Below are positions 17,874 to 28,200 of a DNA stretch of 64,000 bases, one piece after another. The notes below the pieces were generated by a model. The model was given only the letters and a program-made list of their open reading frames with translations, searched no databases and had not been told where the DNA came from. The stretch is taken from contig CBDDOO010000001.1 of assembly GCA_965231905.1 (NCBI GenBank), positions 558,001-622,000 of the forward strand, given 5' to 3'. This stretch comes from G963663315 sp965231905 (GTDB lineage Bacteria; Pseudomonadota; Gammaproteobacteria; Arenicellales; Poriferihabitantaceae). The translations under genes and the position numbers were made by a program. How positions within the stretch are numbered: position 1 is the first letter of the stretch; the number at the start of each line of letters is the position of its first letter.

Positions 17874-19238
17874 ATGCCACGAACAGATACCAATACCAAC
17901 ATCAGCAATATTCATGCCCGGGAAATCCTGGACTCCAGGGGAAATCCCACCGTGGCCGTCGAGGTTACCCTCGAAAACCGGATCATCGGCAGCGCTGCGG
18001 TTCCTTCCGGCGCCTCGACGGGTTCTCTTGAAGCGCTGGAGTTACGCGATAACGACCGGCAACGGTACCTCGGCAAGGGTGTGTTGAAAGCGGTCCATAA
18101 TGTCAATTCATCCCTCGGTTCTGCCTTGTGCGGATACGATGCCCTGGATCAGCAGGGAGTGGATCGACGAATGATTGAACTCGATGATACCTCCAACAAG
18201 GAAAACCTGGGCGCCAATGCGCTGTTGGGCATTTCATTAGCCACCGCCCACGCCGCCGCCAACGCGCAGGGAATCCCCCTGTTTGAACATTTGGGCGCGA
18301 TTTATCGTAACCGGCAATTCCTCCTGCCCGTGCCGCAAATGAACATTATCAATGGCGGCGCCCATGCGGACAATGCGATTGACTTCCAGGAGTTCATGAT
18401 TCTGCCAATCGGCTTTGACCAGTATTCGGAAGCGCTGCGTTGCGGGGTCGAGATATTTCATGGTCTCAAATCGGTATTGCTGGCCAATGGTTTGAGCACC
18501 GGGGTCGGGGATGAAGGCGGATTCGCCCCACAATGCAAATCCAATGAGGAAGCGGTCAGCCTGATCATGCAGGCCATTGAAAAGGCGGGATACCGCCCCG
18601 GCGAGCAAGTCATGATCGGACTGGATGCAGCCAGCTCGGAATTTTACAGAGACGGAAAGTATCATCTGGCGGCCGAAGGCCTGGCGCTGGACTCACTGCA
18701 ATTTGCCGATTATCTGCAGGACTGGGTCGGCAAATACCCGGTAATCAGTATCGAGGACGGAATGCAGGAGCGCGATTGGGCAGGATGGAAGGAGTTGACG
18801 AACCGGCTTGGTGATTACGTCCAACTGACCGGGGATGATCTGTTTGTGACTAATACCGAAATACTGCAAAAAGGGATTGATCAGGGTGTCGGCAATTCCA
18901 TTTTGATCAAGTTCAACCAGATCGGCACCCTGACTGAAACCCTGGATGCGATCGCGGTGGCGCAGCAGGCCGGTTACGGCGCCACGATTTCCCACCGCTC
19001 CGGTGAAACCGGGGATTCCACCATTGCTGATCTGGCCGTGGCTACAGCGGCCGGGCAAATCAAAACCGGCTCCCTGTGCCGCTCGGAAAGGGTGGCAAAG
19101 TACAACAGGCTCTTGAAAATAGAGGAGATTCTGGGTGACAATGCGCGCTATGCGGGAATTGACGCATTTCCCAATCTTCAACGACGCCAGGGTGATTGTC
19201 TGGAAATACTCACTGTAGTGCCCGGAAAATTGACTTGA
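17874..19238 (+). CDS. eno: Enolase
   Basis: Enolase interconverts 2-phosphoglycerate and phosphoenolpyruvate in glycolysis and also supplies the PEP that KdsA uses. The 454-residue sequence has ILDSRGNPTVAVEV, the catalytic loop PSGASTG, GGAHADNAIDFQEFM with the general-acid glutamate, magnesium ligands in IGLDAA, SIEDGM and TGDDLF, the lysine in LIKFNQIG, and SHRSGETGD. It is slightly longer than usual (about 430) because of extra residues at the N-terminus and after INGGA. GSLCRSER replaces the common GS(L/M)(S/C)RSDR. ftsB begins in its stop codon. Confidence 0.97.
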   Translation: MPRTDTNTNISNIHAREILDSRGNPTVAVEVTLENRIIGSAAVPSGASTGSLEALELRDNDRQRYLGKGVLKAVHNVNSSLGSALCGYDALDQQGVDRRMIELDDTSNKENLGANALLGISLATAHAAANAQGIPLFEHLGAIYRNRQFLLPVPQMNIINGGAHADNAIDFQEFMILPIGFDQYSEALRCGVEIFHGLKSVLLANGLSTGVGDEGGFAPQCKSNEEAVSLIMQAIEKAGYRPGEQVMIGLDAASSEFYRDGKYHLAAEGLALDSLQFADYLQDWVGKYPVISIEDGMQERDWAGWKELTNRLGDYVQLTGDDLFVTNTEILQKGIDQGVGNSILIKFNQIGTLTETLDAIAVAQQAGYGATISHRSGETGDSTIADLAVATAAGQIKTGSLCRSERVAKYNRLLKIEEILGDNARYAGIDAFPNLQRRQGDCLEILTVVPGKLT

Positions 19239-19516
19239 AACCGCTCAATCTCCTTTTGCTGACACTATTCGCCGGAACCCAGTATGCGTTGTGGTTCGGC
19301 GACAAGAACGTATTGGACCTGTACCGGCTCAAGGAAGCGGTTCGCCAGACCGCGCAGACGGTTGAAACGCAGTCACGTGAAAACCGGCGATTCAGCGCCG
19401 AAGTCAATGCCCTGAAAGCAGAAGGGGAAAGCGTCGAGACCATTGCCCGGTCCGAGCTCGGTCTGATCAAGCCGGGCGAGGAGTTCTATCAGGTCGTTGG
19501 CTGGACGGAACCTTAA
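19235..19516 (+). CDS. ftsB: Cell division protein FtsB
   Basis: FtsB is a bitopic inner-membrane protein that forms the FtsQLB complex regulating septal peptidoglycan synthesis. The 93-residue product has one membrane segment near its start (LNLLLLTLFAGTQYALWF), a periplasmic coiled coil (about 30-70) and the family C-terminus ELGLIKPGEEFYQV. The preferred start is TTG 19235, which overlaps the eno stop as TTGA; an upstream TTG at 19196 would add 13 residues not typical of the family. Position after eno is the standard gammaproteobacterial order, but the usual next gene, ispD, is missing here. Confidence 0.9.
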   Translation: MKPLNLLLLTLFAGTQYALWFGDKNVLDLYRLKEAVRQTAQTVETQSRENRRFSAEVNALKAEGESVETIARSELGLIKPGEEFYQVVGWTEP

Positions 19517-19551
19517 GTCGGCAAGTCAACCCGTAAAGTTCTCTTTCGTTC

Positions 19552-20703
19552 ATGACCCTTCACTTTACTGAACAGGAATTCAGTCAGCGGCAGAACGCAG
19601 TGCGCCGGTCGCTGGTTGCCGGGGGACTGGACGGATTGCTGGTTTTCCGTCAGGAGAGTATGTACTACCTGACCGGTTATGATACCTCGGGTTACACGAT
19701 GTTTCAGGGTATGTACATGGATGTGGACGGGAAACTGTTTTTACTGACCCGGTCTGCTGACCGCATTCAGTCCAGATTGACTTCGGTGATCGGTGATATT
19801 CGGATCTGGGAGGATGGTGACGGAGTGAATCCCGGCAATATTCTGCGGCAGGTGATGCGTGAATACGGCGCAGCGGGACGGAGAATCGGGATTGAATATC
19901 ATGCCTATGGCCTGACTGGTCAACGCTCAAGAATGATTGATGAAGCCTTGAGCGGCTTCTGTGTGACCACCGATGCATCCGACCTGATCCGGAAAATCAG
20001 ACTGGTTAAAAGCGAATCGGAGTTGGCGTACGTCAGAAAAGCCGGGGAAATTTCCGACCTGGCCTGGCAGATTGCAAATCAGAAAACCGTCCCCGGGGCA
20101 TTCCTTGGGGATGTTTACGGGGAAATGATGCAGGCAGTCCTGTCCGCCGATGGTGACCCGAGCGCCAGTCGCTGGATTATGGGGGCCGGGTCAGACGCAA
20201 TGATGATTCGCTACCATACCGGCAAGAATCATGTTACCGGGAATGACCAGGTGCAGCATGAATTTGCCGGCGCTTACCGGCACTATCACGCCGCGGCGAT
20301 GAGTGTGATCGTCACCGGCAAGCCGACCCCCGTGCAATCCGGTATGTTTGACGCCTGTCGCGATACCCTGCTGGCATGTGAAGATACTCTCAAGCCGGGT
20401 AATACGGTCGGCGGGATTTACCGGACCCATGTCGATGGGTTCGTAAAGGCGGGCTACGGTCATGCAACCCTGAAGGCCTGTGGTTATTCCATGGGCATAT
20501 CCTATCCGCCGACCTGGATGGACTGGCCGATGATATGGCGGGACAACCCGGAGGTCATTGAACCCGGCATGGTGTTCTTCATCCACATGATATTACTCGA
20601 TGACACGACCGGATTGACCATGAGTCTCGGAGAAACCAGCATCGTCACCCCAGCCGGCCCCGAACGGGTCAATCACGCGCCGATGGAACTGGTTGTGAAT
20701 TGA
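19552..20703 (+). CDS. M24-family (creatinase/prolidase-fold) hydrolase without canonical metal ligands
   Basis: The 383-residue protein has a creatinase N-terminal domain (YYLTGYDTSGYTMFQ, near residue 35-50) and an M24 pita-bread domain starting near 150 (IRKIRLVKSESELAYVRKAGEI). The two metal-binding aspartates and the downstream His and Glu of metallopeptidases are not found at their places: the FAGAYRHYHAA segment stands where FDxGAxxxGYxSDxTR is expected. It is thus more like the metal-free creatinase/ectoine-hydrolase side of the family than an aminopeptidase. The substrate is unknown; a small amidine or osmolyte would fit the neighbourhood but is inference. It lies 35 bp after ftsB. 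Confidence 0.75.
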   Translation: MTLHFTEQEFSQRQNAVRRSLVAGGLDGLLVFRQESMYYLTGYDTSGYTMFQGMYMDVDGKLFLLTRSADRIQSRLTSVIGDIRIWEDGDGVNPGNILRQVMREYGAAGRRIGIEYHAYGLTGQRSRMIDEALSGFCVTTDASDLIRKIRLVKSESELAYVRKAGEISDLAWQIANQKTVPGAFLGDVYGEMMQAVLSADGDPSASRWIMGAGSDAMMIRYHTGKNHVTGNDQVQHEFAGAYRHYHAAAMSVIVTGKPTPVQSGMFDACRDTLLACEDTLKPGNTVGGIYRTHVDGFVKAGYGHATLKACGYSMGISYPPTWMDWPMIWRDNPEVIEPGMVFFIHMILLDDTTGLTMSLGETSIVTPAGPERVNHAPMELVVN

Positions 20704-21077
20704 ACTGCGCTGTTTGTCAATCCGTGGAGTTCATTTGATAGACGGCAAGCTACGCGCCCTGGTTTCGCTGACTTCTCTCAAGGGATCGTGTGGGGGATGT
20801 CGACCGGTTTATGGATGGTTGCGATTAATTGCGTAGGGGCGGGTCTCTGTGCCCGCCCGTGTTATTCTCGTATGCGGATGATGACGGTTCCGGCATCAGC
20901 GAGTGATCGTAAATACAGGTTCGGATACAGCCCCCTGTTGGCGGCTGGAGGGCAAAAAGCGGGTAGCGAAAAAGAGTGGAAAGTTGTGGTGAGAACTCCA
21001 CTCTGTCTTTTTTTCATGTGGATTTGCAGAGAGAATTTGACAAAAAATTAAAGGTTTGCAGAGAGATTAAAAAGAGA
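20704..21077. other. Intergenic region with one dispersed hairpin repeat
   Basis: This 374-bp gap between the M24-like gene and the type III mod gene holds a 26-bp hairpin repeat (20833-20858) described separately. The frame of mod is open back to about 20976, but that part is not conserved. A purine-rich AGAGATTAAAAAGAG just before 21078 can serve as the ribosome-binding site. No other gene or RNA is recognised. Confidence 0.5.
20833..20858 (+). repeat. 26-bp dispersed hairpin repeat, copy 1
   Basis: GTAG is followed by a stem GGGCGGG (20837-20843), the loop TCTCTGTG and CCCGCCC (20852-20858). The same 26-bp plan occurs at 28417-28442 and 56421-56446 with compensating changes in both arms. 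Confidence 0.7.
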
Positions 21078-22275
21078 ATGAAGAAACTAAAAATGCACAG
21101 TCCGAACCTGACGAACGATAATATAGCGAGAATCCGCGACCTGTTTCCGGGCTGTGTGACTGAAACGAAGGATGAAAACGACAAACTGCGTCTGGCGATT
21201 GATTTTGACCAACTGAGGCAGGAGCTTAGTGATGAAATTGTAGAAGGGCCACAGGAACGCTATCGCCTGGACTGGCCGGGCAAGCGCGAAGCAATGCTGG
21301 CTGCCAACGCCCCCATTGCCAAAACCCTGCGCCCGTGCCGGGAAGAAAGTGTTGATTTTGATACGACAAAAAACCTGTTCATCGAAGGCGATAATCTGGA
21401 TGCGCTTAAACTGCTACAGGAAACTTACCTCGGCAAGGTCAAGATGATCTATATCGACCCACCGTATAACACGGGGAATGATTTTATTTATGAGGATGAT
21501 TTTGCTGAAAATGCTGAAGAGTTCCTGGTTAGGTCAAACCAGAAAGATGAAAGCGGTAACCGTCTTGTGGCCAATAAGGATAGCAATGGACGTTTTCATT
21601 CAGATTGGTTGAGTTTTATTTATCCAAGACTAAAGTTGGCTCGAAATTTACAGCATAATGAAGCTCTGATTTTCGTATCCATAGATTCTGGCGAGCAGGC
21701 AAATCTTAAACGAATTATGGATGAACTTTACGGCGAAGAAAATTTTATTTCCAACATCGTCTGGGAGAAACGCTTCACGCGTAGTAACAATGCTAAGACA
21801 TTCGCAACACTTACTGAAACATTGATTTGTTATCGGAAGTCTCAGGCCTTGGAACTAATTCGAGAACCGCGTAATGAAAAAGCCGATTCGACTTATACAA
21901 ATCCAGACAATGACCCTCGAGGCGTGTGGACAAGTGTTTCGTATGTAAACCCTGCCACGAAAGAACAAAGACCTAACCTGTCGTATCCGTTGATAAATCC
22001 AATCACTGGAGAACAAGTCGTTCATGAGACCCATGCTTGGAAATATAAAAAAGAAGTATATAAACAGCATGCTGCCGAAAATCGACTTTATTGGGGTACG
22101 AATGGTGGCAATAAATATCCTCGTTTGAAACGTTTTCTTGCTGAGATAGGTGACGGGATGGTTCCAGTTGATTTTTGGGATCGAGAATCTGTCGGAACAA
22201 CAGATGGAGCTAGCAATAAACTGAATGCGTTAATGGGGGCAAAAGTATTTGATTTTCCTAAACCACATACCTTGA
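21078..22275 (+). pseudogene. mod: Type III DNA methyltransferase (Mod), 5' part, split by an IS5-family element
   Basis: This part encodes the first 399 codons of a type III Mod subunit, which binds the recognition site and methylates adenine, and which Res needs for cleavage. The catalytic DPPYNTGNDFIYEDDF is near residue 130 and LFIEGDNLDALKLL precedes it. Motif I, which lies after motif IV in this beta-class enzyme, is on the other side of the insertion. The frame breaks 22272-22275 (TTGA), where the IS5 element sits; the intact host reading is PKPHTL-IMRALRHS. ATG 21078 (MKKLKMHSPN) was chosen as start. Codon usage is more A+T-rich than in the core genes. Confidence 0.88.
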
Positions 22276-23471
22276 GGAATCTCTGATTAATCAGTTTCTA
22301 TTGTATAATTTTTGTACTTCATACTGACTGGAGATATTTCCGATGCGCCAGAGTACTTTTTCCGAAGCTGGATTTGACAAATACAAGAAACAGACGCGCA
22401 AGGAGCGTTTTCTGGATGAGATGGAGCAAATCATTCCGTGGGTGGAGTTGAATGCAGTCATCGAACCTTTTTATCCCAAACCGCAAGGGGCAGGCCGCAG
22501 GCCGATTGGAATAGACCGGATGTTGCGGATTCACTTTCTGCAACACTGGTTCAGTCTTTCGGACCCGGCTGCCGAGGAAGCGTTGTACGATTCGTTGTCG
22601 ATGCGCCGGTTTGTGGGCATAGACCTGGGTCGGGAGCCGGCTCCCGACGAGACCACGATCTGCAAGTTTCGTCATCTGATGGAGAAGCATAACCTGGGGG
22701 AACGATTGTTCGGACTGGTCAATGAATATTTGGGTGAGAACGGACTGAAGGTGAATCGGGGTACGATCGTGGATGCCAGCATCATCTGCGCACCGAGTTC
22801 GACCAAGAACCGGGAGAAGAAACGAGACCCCCAGATGCACTCGACGCGCAAGGGGCAGCAATGGTACTTTGGTATGAAGGCGCATATCGGTGTGGACAGT
22901 CGCAGCAAGCTGATTCATTCGGTGGTGGCTACGCCGGCGAATGTTCATGATTCACAGGTTCTGCCGGAACTTCTGCACGGGAAAGAGACCCGTGTATGGG
23001 GAGACTCGGCCTATACGGGTCAGAAGGCGGTGATTTCACAGGTAGCGCCGGAGGCGAAGGATTTCACTCATTCGAAGGGGACGCGCTACCGCAAATTGAC
23101 GGAGAAGGAGCGCTTGAAGAATCGAACCAAGTCCCGGATACGGTCGAAGGTGGAACATCAGTTCGGTATTCTCAAGCGGCAGTTCGGTTTTACCCGGGTT
23201 CGTTACCGGGGGCTGGAGAAGAACACGCATCGACTGGTTGTGGCCTGTGCCTTAAGCAATCTGGTGATGGCGAAGAAAGTACTGTTGAGACAAAGGCGGT
23301 TGAAACTGCAGGCTACGTACGCCTGAAAAATGAAAAGAGGGGGAGAATGCTTGTATTTCCCCGCTCCCGCTCACTGATTCCGGGCCATTCTGTCTTTCAG
23401 ACCCACTCATATCCCGGATTTACAAAAATGACTACCCAAAATCCCCAAAACTCGTATTGTTCAGACTTTCC
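22276..23471 (+). mobile_element. IS5-family insertion sequence in mod
   Basis: The element is 1196 bp, the usual IS5 size, and is flanked by the 4-bp duplication TTGA (22272-22275 and 23472-23475), which fits the YTNA target of the family. The ends form an imperfect inverted repeat, GGAATCTCTGATTAAT at left and GGAAAGTCTGAACAAT at right (read inward), 12 of 16 matching. Deleting the element and one TTGA restores a continuous 628-codon mod frame, so the insertion is recent. A related solitary end lies at 51260. Confidence 0.92.
22343..23326 (+). CDS. IS5-family transposase
   Basis: The 327-residue transposase has an N-terminal helical DUF772-type region (FYPKPQGAGRRPIGIDRMLRIHFLQHW) and a DDE nuclease domain. 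The triad lies in GTIVDASII, WGDSAYTGQ and KVEHQFGILKRQFGF. The sequence is intact and near-complete relative to IS5 transposases, so the element may be active. It reads in the same direction as the interrupted mod gene. Confidence 0.95.
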   Translation: MRQSTFSEAGFDKYKKQTRKERFLDEMEQIIPWVELNAVIEPFYPKPQGAGRRPIGIDRMLRIHFLQHWFSLSDPAAEEALYDSLSMRRFVGIDLGREPAPDETTICKFRHLMEKHNLGERLFGLVNEYLGENGLKVNRGTIVDASIICAPSSTKNREKKRDPQMHSTRKGQQWYFGMKAHIGVDSRSKLIHSVVATPANVHDSQVLPELLHGKETRVWGDSAYTGQKAVISQVAPEAKDFTHSKGTRYRKLTEKERLKNRTKSRIRSKVEHQFGILKRQFGFTRVRYRGLEKNTHRLVVACALSNLVMAKKVLLRQRRLKLQATYA

Positions 23472-23475
23472 TTGA

Positions 23476-24164
23476 TAATGAGAGCGTTAAGGCACAGTGC
23501 TTTTAATGATGATGTAGTAATCGACTTTTTTGCTGGCTCTGGGTCTACTGCCCAAGCGGTCATGGAACAAAATGCATTAGACGGTGGTAACCGCAAGTTC
23601 ATCATGGTTCAATTCCCCGAACCCTGCGGTAAAAAATCTGAAGCATTCAAGGCGGGCTACAAAAACATCGCAGAAATTTCAAAGGAACGTATCCGCCGCG
23701 CCGGACAACAGATCCTCGAAGGCGAATGCCACGAGGGCTGGAACAAGGACATTGGTTTCCGTGTCTTGAAGATTGACACATCCAACATGGCGGATGTCTA
23801 TTATACACCGCAAGAGACAAAGCAGTCTGATCTATTGGCTGCGGTTGATACTATCAAACCGGGGCGGGATAACCCCGAAGACCTTCTGTTTCAGGCGCTG
23901 GTGGATTGGGGTGTTGACCTCACCCTGCCGGTTCGCCGTCAGACCATTCAGGGTAAAACCGTCTTTTTCGTCAATCATGAACCTTATGACCTGATCGCCT
24001 GCTTCGATGAAGGCATTACCGAAGAGTTGGTCAGGGAACTGGCTGCTTACAAGCCCTTGCGTGTGGTCTTTCGTGACAATGGCTTTGCCTCGGATGCAGT
24101 GAAGATCAACGTAGACCAGATTTTCCGCCAGCTTTCTTCATCCACCGACGTGAAATCCGTTTAA
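23476..24164 (+). pseudogene. mod: Type III DNA methyltransferase (Mod), 3' part
   Basis: These 229 codons carry the SAM-binding motif I, VVIDFFAGSGSTAQAV, followed by the C-terminal part of Mod (KFIMVQFPEPCGKKSEAFKAGYKNI is the usual post-motif I region). No start codon belongs here: the frame enters from TTGATAATG at the IS5 junction. Alone the piece lacks the catalytic DPPY, and the upstream piece lacks SAM binding, so the methyltransferase should be inactive unless the element excises. rhuM follows 10 bp later. Confidence 0.87.
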
Positions 24165-24174
24165 GGAGAGTGTA

Positions 24175-25221
24175 ATGGAGACCGAGAGTATCCAGCCTTC
24201 CGTTGGCGAGGTTATCCTGTATGAGACAGAGGATGGACGCACCCGTGTAGAGTGTCATTTTGTCGATGAAACGCTTTGGCTTTCCCAGGCGCAGATAGCA
24301 GACTTGTTTGGTATCACAACGCCGACGGTAAATGAACATTTGAAAGCTCTGTATGATAGTGAAGAACTGGCGCCAGAGGCAACTATTCGGAAATTCCGAA
24401 TAGTTCGAACGGAGGGCAAACGGCAGGTCACGCGTAATATCGATCATTATAATCTGGAGGCGATATTAGCGGTAGGCTACCATGTGCGTTCAGTTCGCGG
24501 CAGTCAGTTCCGGCGTTGGGCCAGCGAACGCCTGCAGGAATATCTGGTCAAGGGTTTCACGATGGATGACGAGCGGCTCAAAAACCCGCCAGCGCCGGAG
24601 TGTGGTATCCCTGATTATTTTGATGAATTACTGGAACGCATTCGTGACATCCGCGCCAGTGAAGCGAGGCTGTATCTGAGAGTGCGTGAGATTTTTGCAC
24701 TGGCCAGTGATTATCAGTCGGCAGCCAGGGAAACCCGGTTTTTCTTCAAAACCATTCAGAACAAATTACATTATGCGGCAACCGGCATGACCGCTGCGGA
24801 ATTAATTCATGATCGAGCGGACCATCTATTGCCGCACATGGGATTGACAACCTTTCAAGGGAAACAGGTTACAAAACGCGAAGTATCTACGGCCAAGAAT
24901 TATTTGAACGAGAAAGAAATTTCAGAATTAAACCGTATTGTCACCATGTGGCTGGATTTTGCCGAAGACCAGGCAAAGCGTCGTCAGCAAATTTATATGA
25001 AAGACTGGCAGCAAAAACTGGATGGTTTCCTGGTATTCAATGACCGAATCCTTCTGGATGGCTCGGGAAAGATAAGCCACAAAAATGCGGTCGAATATGC
25101 TGAAAATGAATATGAAACATTCGCCGCTCATCGTCGGGCCTTGTTGGAAGCTGAGGGAGAACGCACATCTATTGAAGCCCTTAAACAGGTCGCCAAATCT
25201 ATCAAAGAACCTCGGAAATGA
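24175..25221 (+). CDS. RhuM-family protein within the type III R-M locus
   Basis: The 348-residue protein matches the RhuM (Virulence_RhuM) family, named from a Salmonella pathogenicity-island gene and still without a clear biochemical role. The N-terminal part (ETLWLSQAQIADLFGITTPTVNEHLK) looks like a helix-turn-helix, so DNA binding is plausible, and RNIDHYNLEAILAVGYHVRSVRGSQFRRWA is the family core. Genes of this family often sit inside restriction loci. Here it lies between mod and res and its stop overlaps the res start (ATGA), so the three genes form an operon. Confidence 0.88.
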   Translation: METESIQPSVGEVILYETEDGRTRVECHFVDETLWLSQAQIADLFGITTPTVNEHLKALYDSEELAPEATIRKFRIVRTEGKRQVTRNIDHYNLEAILAVGYHVRSVRGSQFRRWASERLQEYLVKGFTMDDERLKNPPAPECGIPDYFDELLERIRDIRASEARLYLRVREIFALASDYQSAARETRFFFKTIQNKLHYAATGMTAAELIHDRADHLLPHMGLTTFQGKQVTKREVSTAKNYLNEKEISELNRIVTMWLDFAEDQAKRRQQIYMKDWQQKLDGFLVFNDRILLDGSGKISHKNAVEYAENEYETFAAHRRALLEAEGERTSIEALKQVAKSIKEPRK

Positions 25222-28200
25222 AGCTCAAATTCAAGGTCCAGCCCTTTCAAACCAATGCCGTTGATGCGGTGGTGGATTGCTTTGCCGGACAGCCGAGGGC
25301 TGATGGGTTCCGCTACCAGATGGATCAGGGGAGGCTTGATTCGGGAAGAAATAAACAAATACGCATGGAAGACGATGGCTTCATGAATGCCGATATTCGC
25401 TTGACAGATATTCAGCTTCTGGAAAATATCCAGGCCGTGCAGAAACGGCAGGGCCTGCCGCCGTCAAAATCTCTCGCTGATTTCACGGAGACTGATGGAA
25501 AAGGTGTAGTCAAGGCGAAGGCGAGAAGTTACAGGCCGGGCGCCAGGCTCAATCTGGATATTGAAATGGAGACCGGCACCGGCAAAACGTATTGTTACAT
25601 CAAGACGATGTTCGAGATGAACCAGCGATATGGCTGGTCGAAGTTTATTGTTATGGTGCCGAGTATCGCTATTCGCGAAGGGGTTTGTAAGTCCTTCCAG
25701 ATGACTGCGGAGCATTTCACAGAGAGCTATGGCAAGAAGGCTCGGTTCTTCGTCTATAACTCCAAACGATTGCACGAACTGGAAAGCTTTTCGTCGGATG
25801 CCGGTATCAATGTAATGATCATCAATATCCAGGCTTTCAATGCGCGCGGCGCGGACAACCGGCGGATTTACGATGAACTGGACGACTTTCAATCGCGCCG
25901 CCCGATTGACGTAATCAGCGCCAATTACCCGATCCTGATTCTGGATGAACCCCAGAAGATGGAAGGCAAGGCTACGATGGAGGCCTTGCCGAAATTCAAC
26001 CCGTTGTTCATCCTGCGTTATTCCGCGACCCACAGGACACAACATCACCGTGTGCACCGGCTTGATGCACTGGATGCTTATAACCAGAAACTGGTGAAGA
26101 AGATTGCGGTGCGCGGGATACAGGTACGCGGGTTGGCGGGTACTAATGCCTGGCTTTATCTGGAGGGAATCGACATCTCAAAAAAAGCCCCGGTCGCGCG
26201 GATTGAACTCGAGATGAAGCAGAAATCCGGCGAGATCAGTCGAAAACGCAGGCGGCTTGAGTCCGGGAGCAATCTGTACGCTGTGTCCAGGGAACTGGAC
26301 CAGTATCAGGGCTTCACTATTTCGCAGATCGATTATAACGACGATACCGTAGAGTTTACCAACGGTGTCGTACTGCATGCCGGTGAAGTCAGGGGAGACG
26401 TAAATGAACGGGATATTCGTCGTATCCAGATACGTGAAGCCATCAAGGCGCATCTTGATAAGGAGAAGCAACTCTTTGAGAAAGGAATCAAGGTGTTGTC
26501 CTTGTTCTTCATTGATACTGTCTCCAAATATCGAGACTATGACTCATTGGATGAAAAGGGTGAATATGCTCACCTCTTTGAAGAAGAATACAATTACCAG
26601 AAGGACGAATATCTATCGGAACTCGCCATTGATAACAAAGAATATCGGCAATATCTTTCCGGTATTGACGCTGCTAAAACCCACAATGGCTACTTTTCCA
26701 TTGACAGGAAAACCAACCGGATGAAAGACCCGATGGCAAAAGCCAGGGGAGATGGCGCGGGGCTTTCAGATGATGAGGGCGCATACAACCTGATTTTGAA
26801 GGACAAGGAGCGGCTGCTCGCATTTGACGAGCCGACCCGCTTTATCTTTTCGCATTCGGCGCTGCGTGAGGGATGGGACAACCCGAATGTTTTTGTACTG
26901 TGTATGTTAAAGCACTCAGATAATACCCTGTCCCGTCGACAGGAAGTTGGGCGCGGGCTGCGTCTTTGCGTTGATCAATATGGCGAGCGTATGGATCATC
27001 CGGCTATGGTTCATGATGTGAATGTGCTTACTGTGGTCGCCAGTGAGAGTTATGCGGACTTTGCTGTCGGTCTGCAAAAAGAAATAGCGGAGGCACTGAC
27101 CGCACGGCCCAGAAAAGCCACCAAAGACTGGTTCACCGGCAAGGTTCTGGATACAGAATCCGGTCCCGTGGAAATAACTCCGCCTATGGCGAACCAGGTT
27201 TATCGTTACCTGGTTAAAAATGATTATACGGACGATGATGACTGCATCGCCGATGCCTGGCATGCGGCAAAGGAATCCGATGAGTTGGCGGACTTGCCAG
27301 ATGAACTGACGCCGTATAGCGAACGGATTATCGACCTGATCGACAGTCTGTTCGATGACAGTAAGTTGCCGAAAATTGATGACGGGCGCAAACCCAAGAC
27401 CAATCTGTTGAATGATAATTTCAAGAAGAAGGAATTTCAGGCTCTGTGGTCCCGTATCAATCGAAAGGCCGTCTATCGGGTTGACTTTGAATCCGATGAA
27501 CTGATCAACAAGGCGGTTCGGGCGCTGGATAGTCAACTCCGTGTTACCCGGCGTACATACAATATCCAGAAAGGCGAGCAACGTTCCGATGTTACGGACG
27601 AGCAGTTGAGCGCGGGAGAGAGTTTCCAGATCACGAGTACCAGTACCGAGAAGGGAGGGGCCGTTCATTCGGACGTCACTTACGACCTGATCGGCAATGT
27701 GGCGGGGAATACTCATCTCACCCGCAAGACGGTGGCGAGGATTCTGTCGGGTATTGAGTGCACAGTATTCGATCAGTTCCAGATGAATCCGGAACACTTC
27801 ATCGCACAAGCGTCCCGATTGGTCAATGAGCAAAAAGCAACCACAATCATTGAGCAACTCTGTTATGACAGGAGCGAGGACCGCTACGAAACCGATATTT
27901 TTACGGCAGCCCAGACAGGCCAGGATTTTTCACGCGCAGTCGGTAAACTCAATCATCATGTCTATGACTACGCAATTACCGATTCCAAAGTTGAGCGGGA
28001 CTTCGTCAATGAATTGGATGTCAGCGCCGAAGTCGTGGTCTACGCAAAACTCCCGCGCGGCTTCCTGATTCCGACGCCGGTTGGTGACTATAATCCAGAC
28101 TGGGCCATATCTTTCAAACAGGGTAGTGTCAAACACATTTATTTTGTTGCCGAGACAAAGGGTTCAATGTCCTCCATGAAGCTACGTGAAATCGAGAAAA

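Noticed and set aside
20833..20858. Hairpin repeat as a transcription terminator
   Set aside because: No T-run follows the stem, and the same 26-bp plan recurs elsewhere in other contexts, so it is treated as a repeat family.
22319..22948. Open frame antisense to the IS5 transposase
   Set aside because: Shadow of the transposase gene with no domain.
26916..27857. 313-codon open frame antisense to res
   Set aside because: It lies fully inside res and has no family features or ribosome-binding site.
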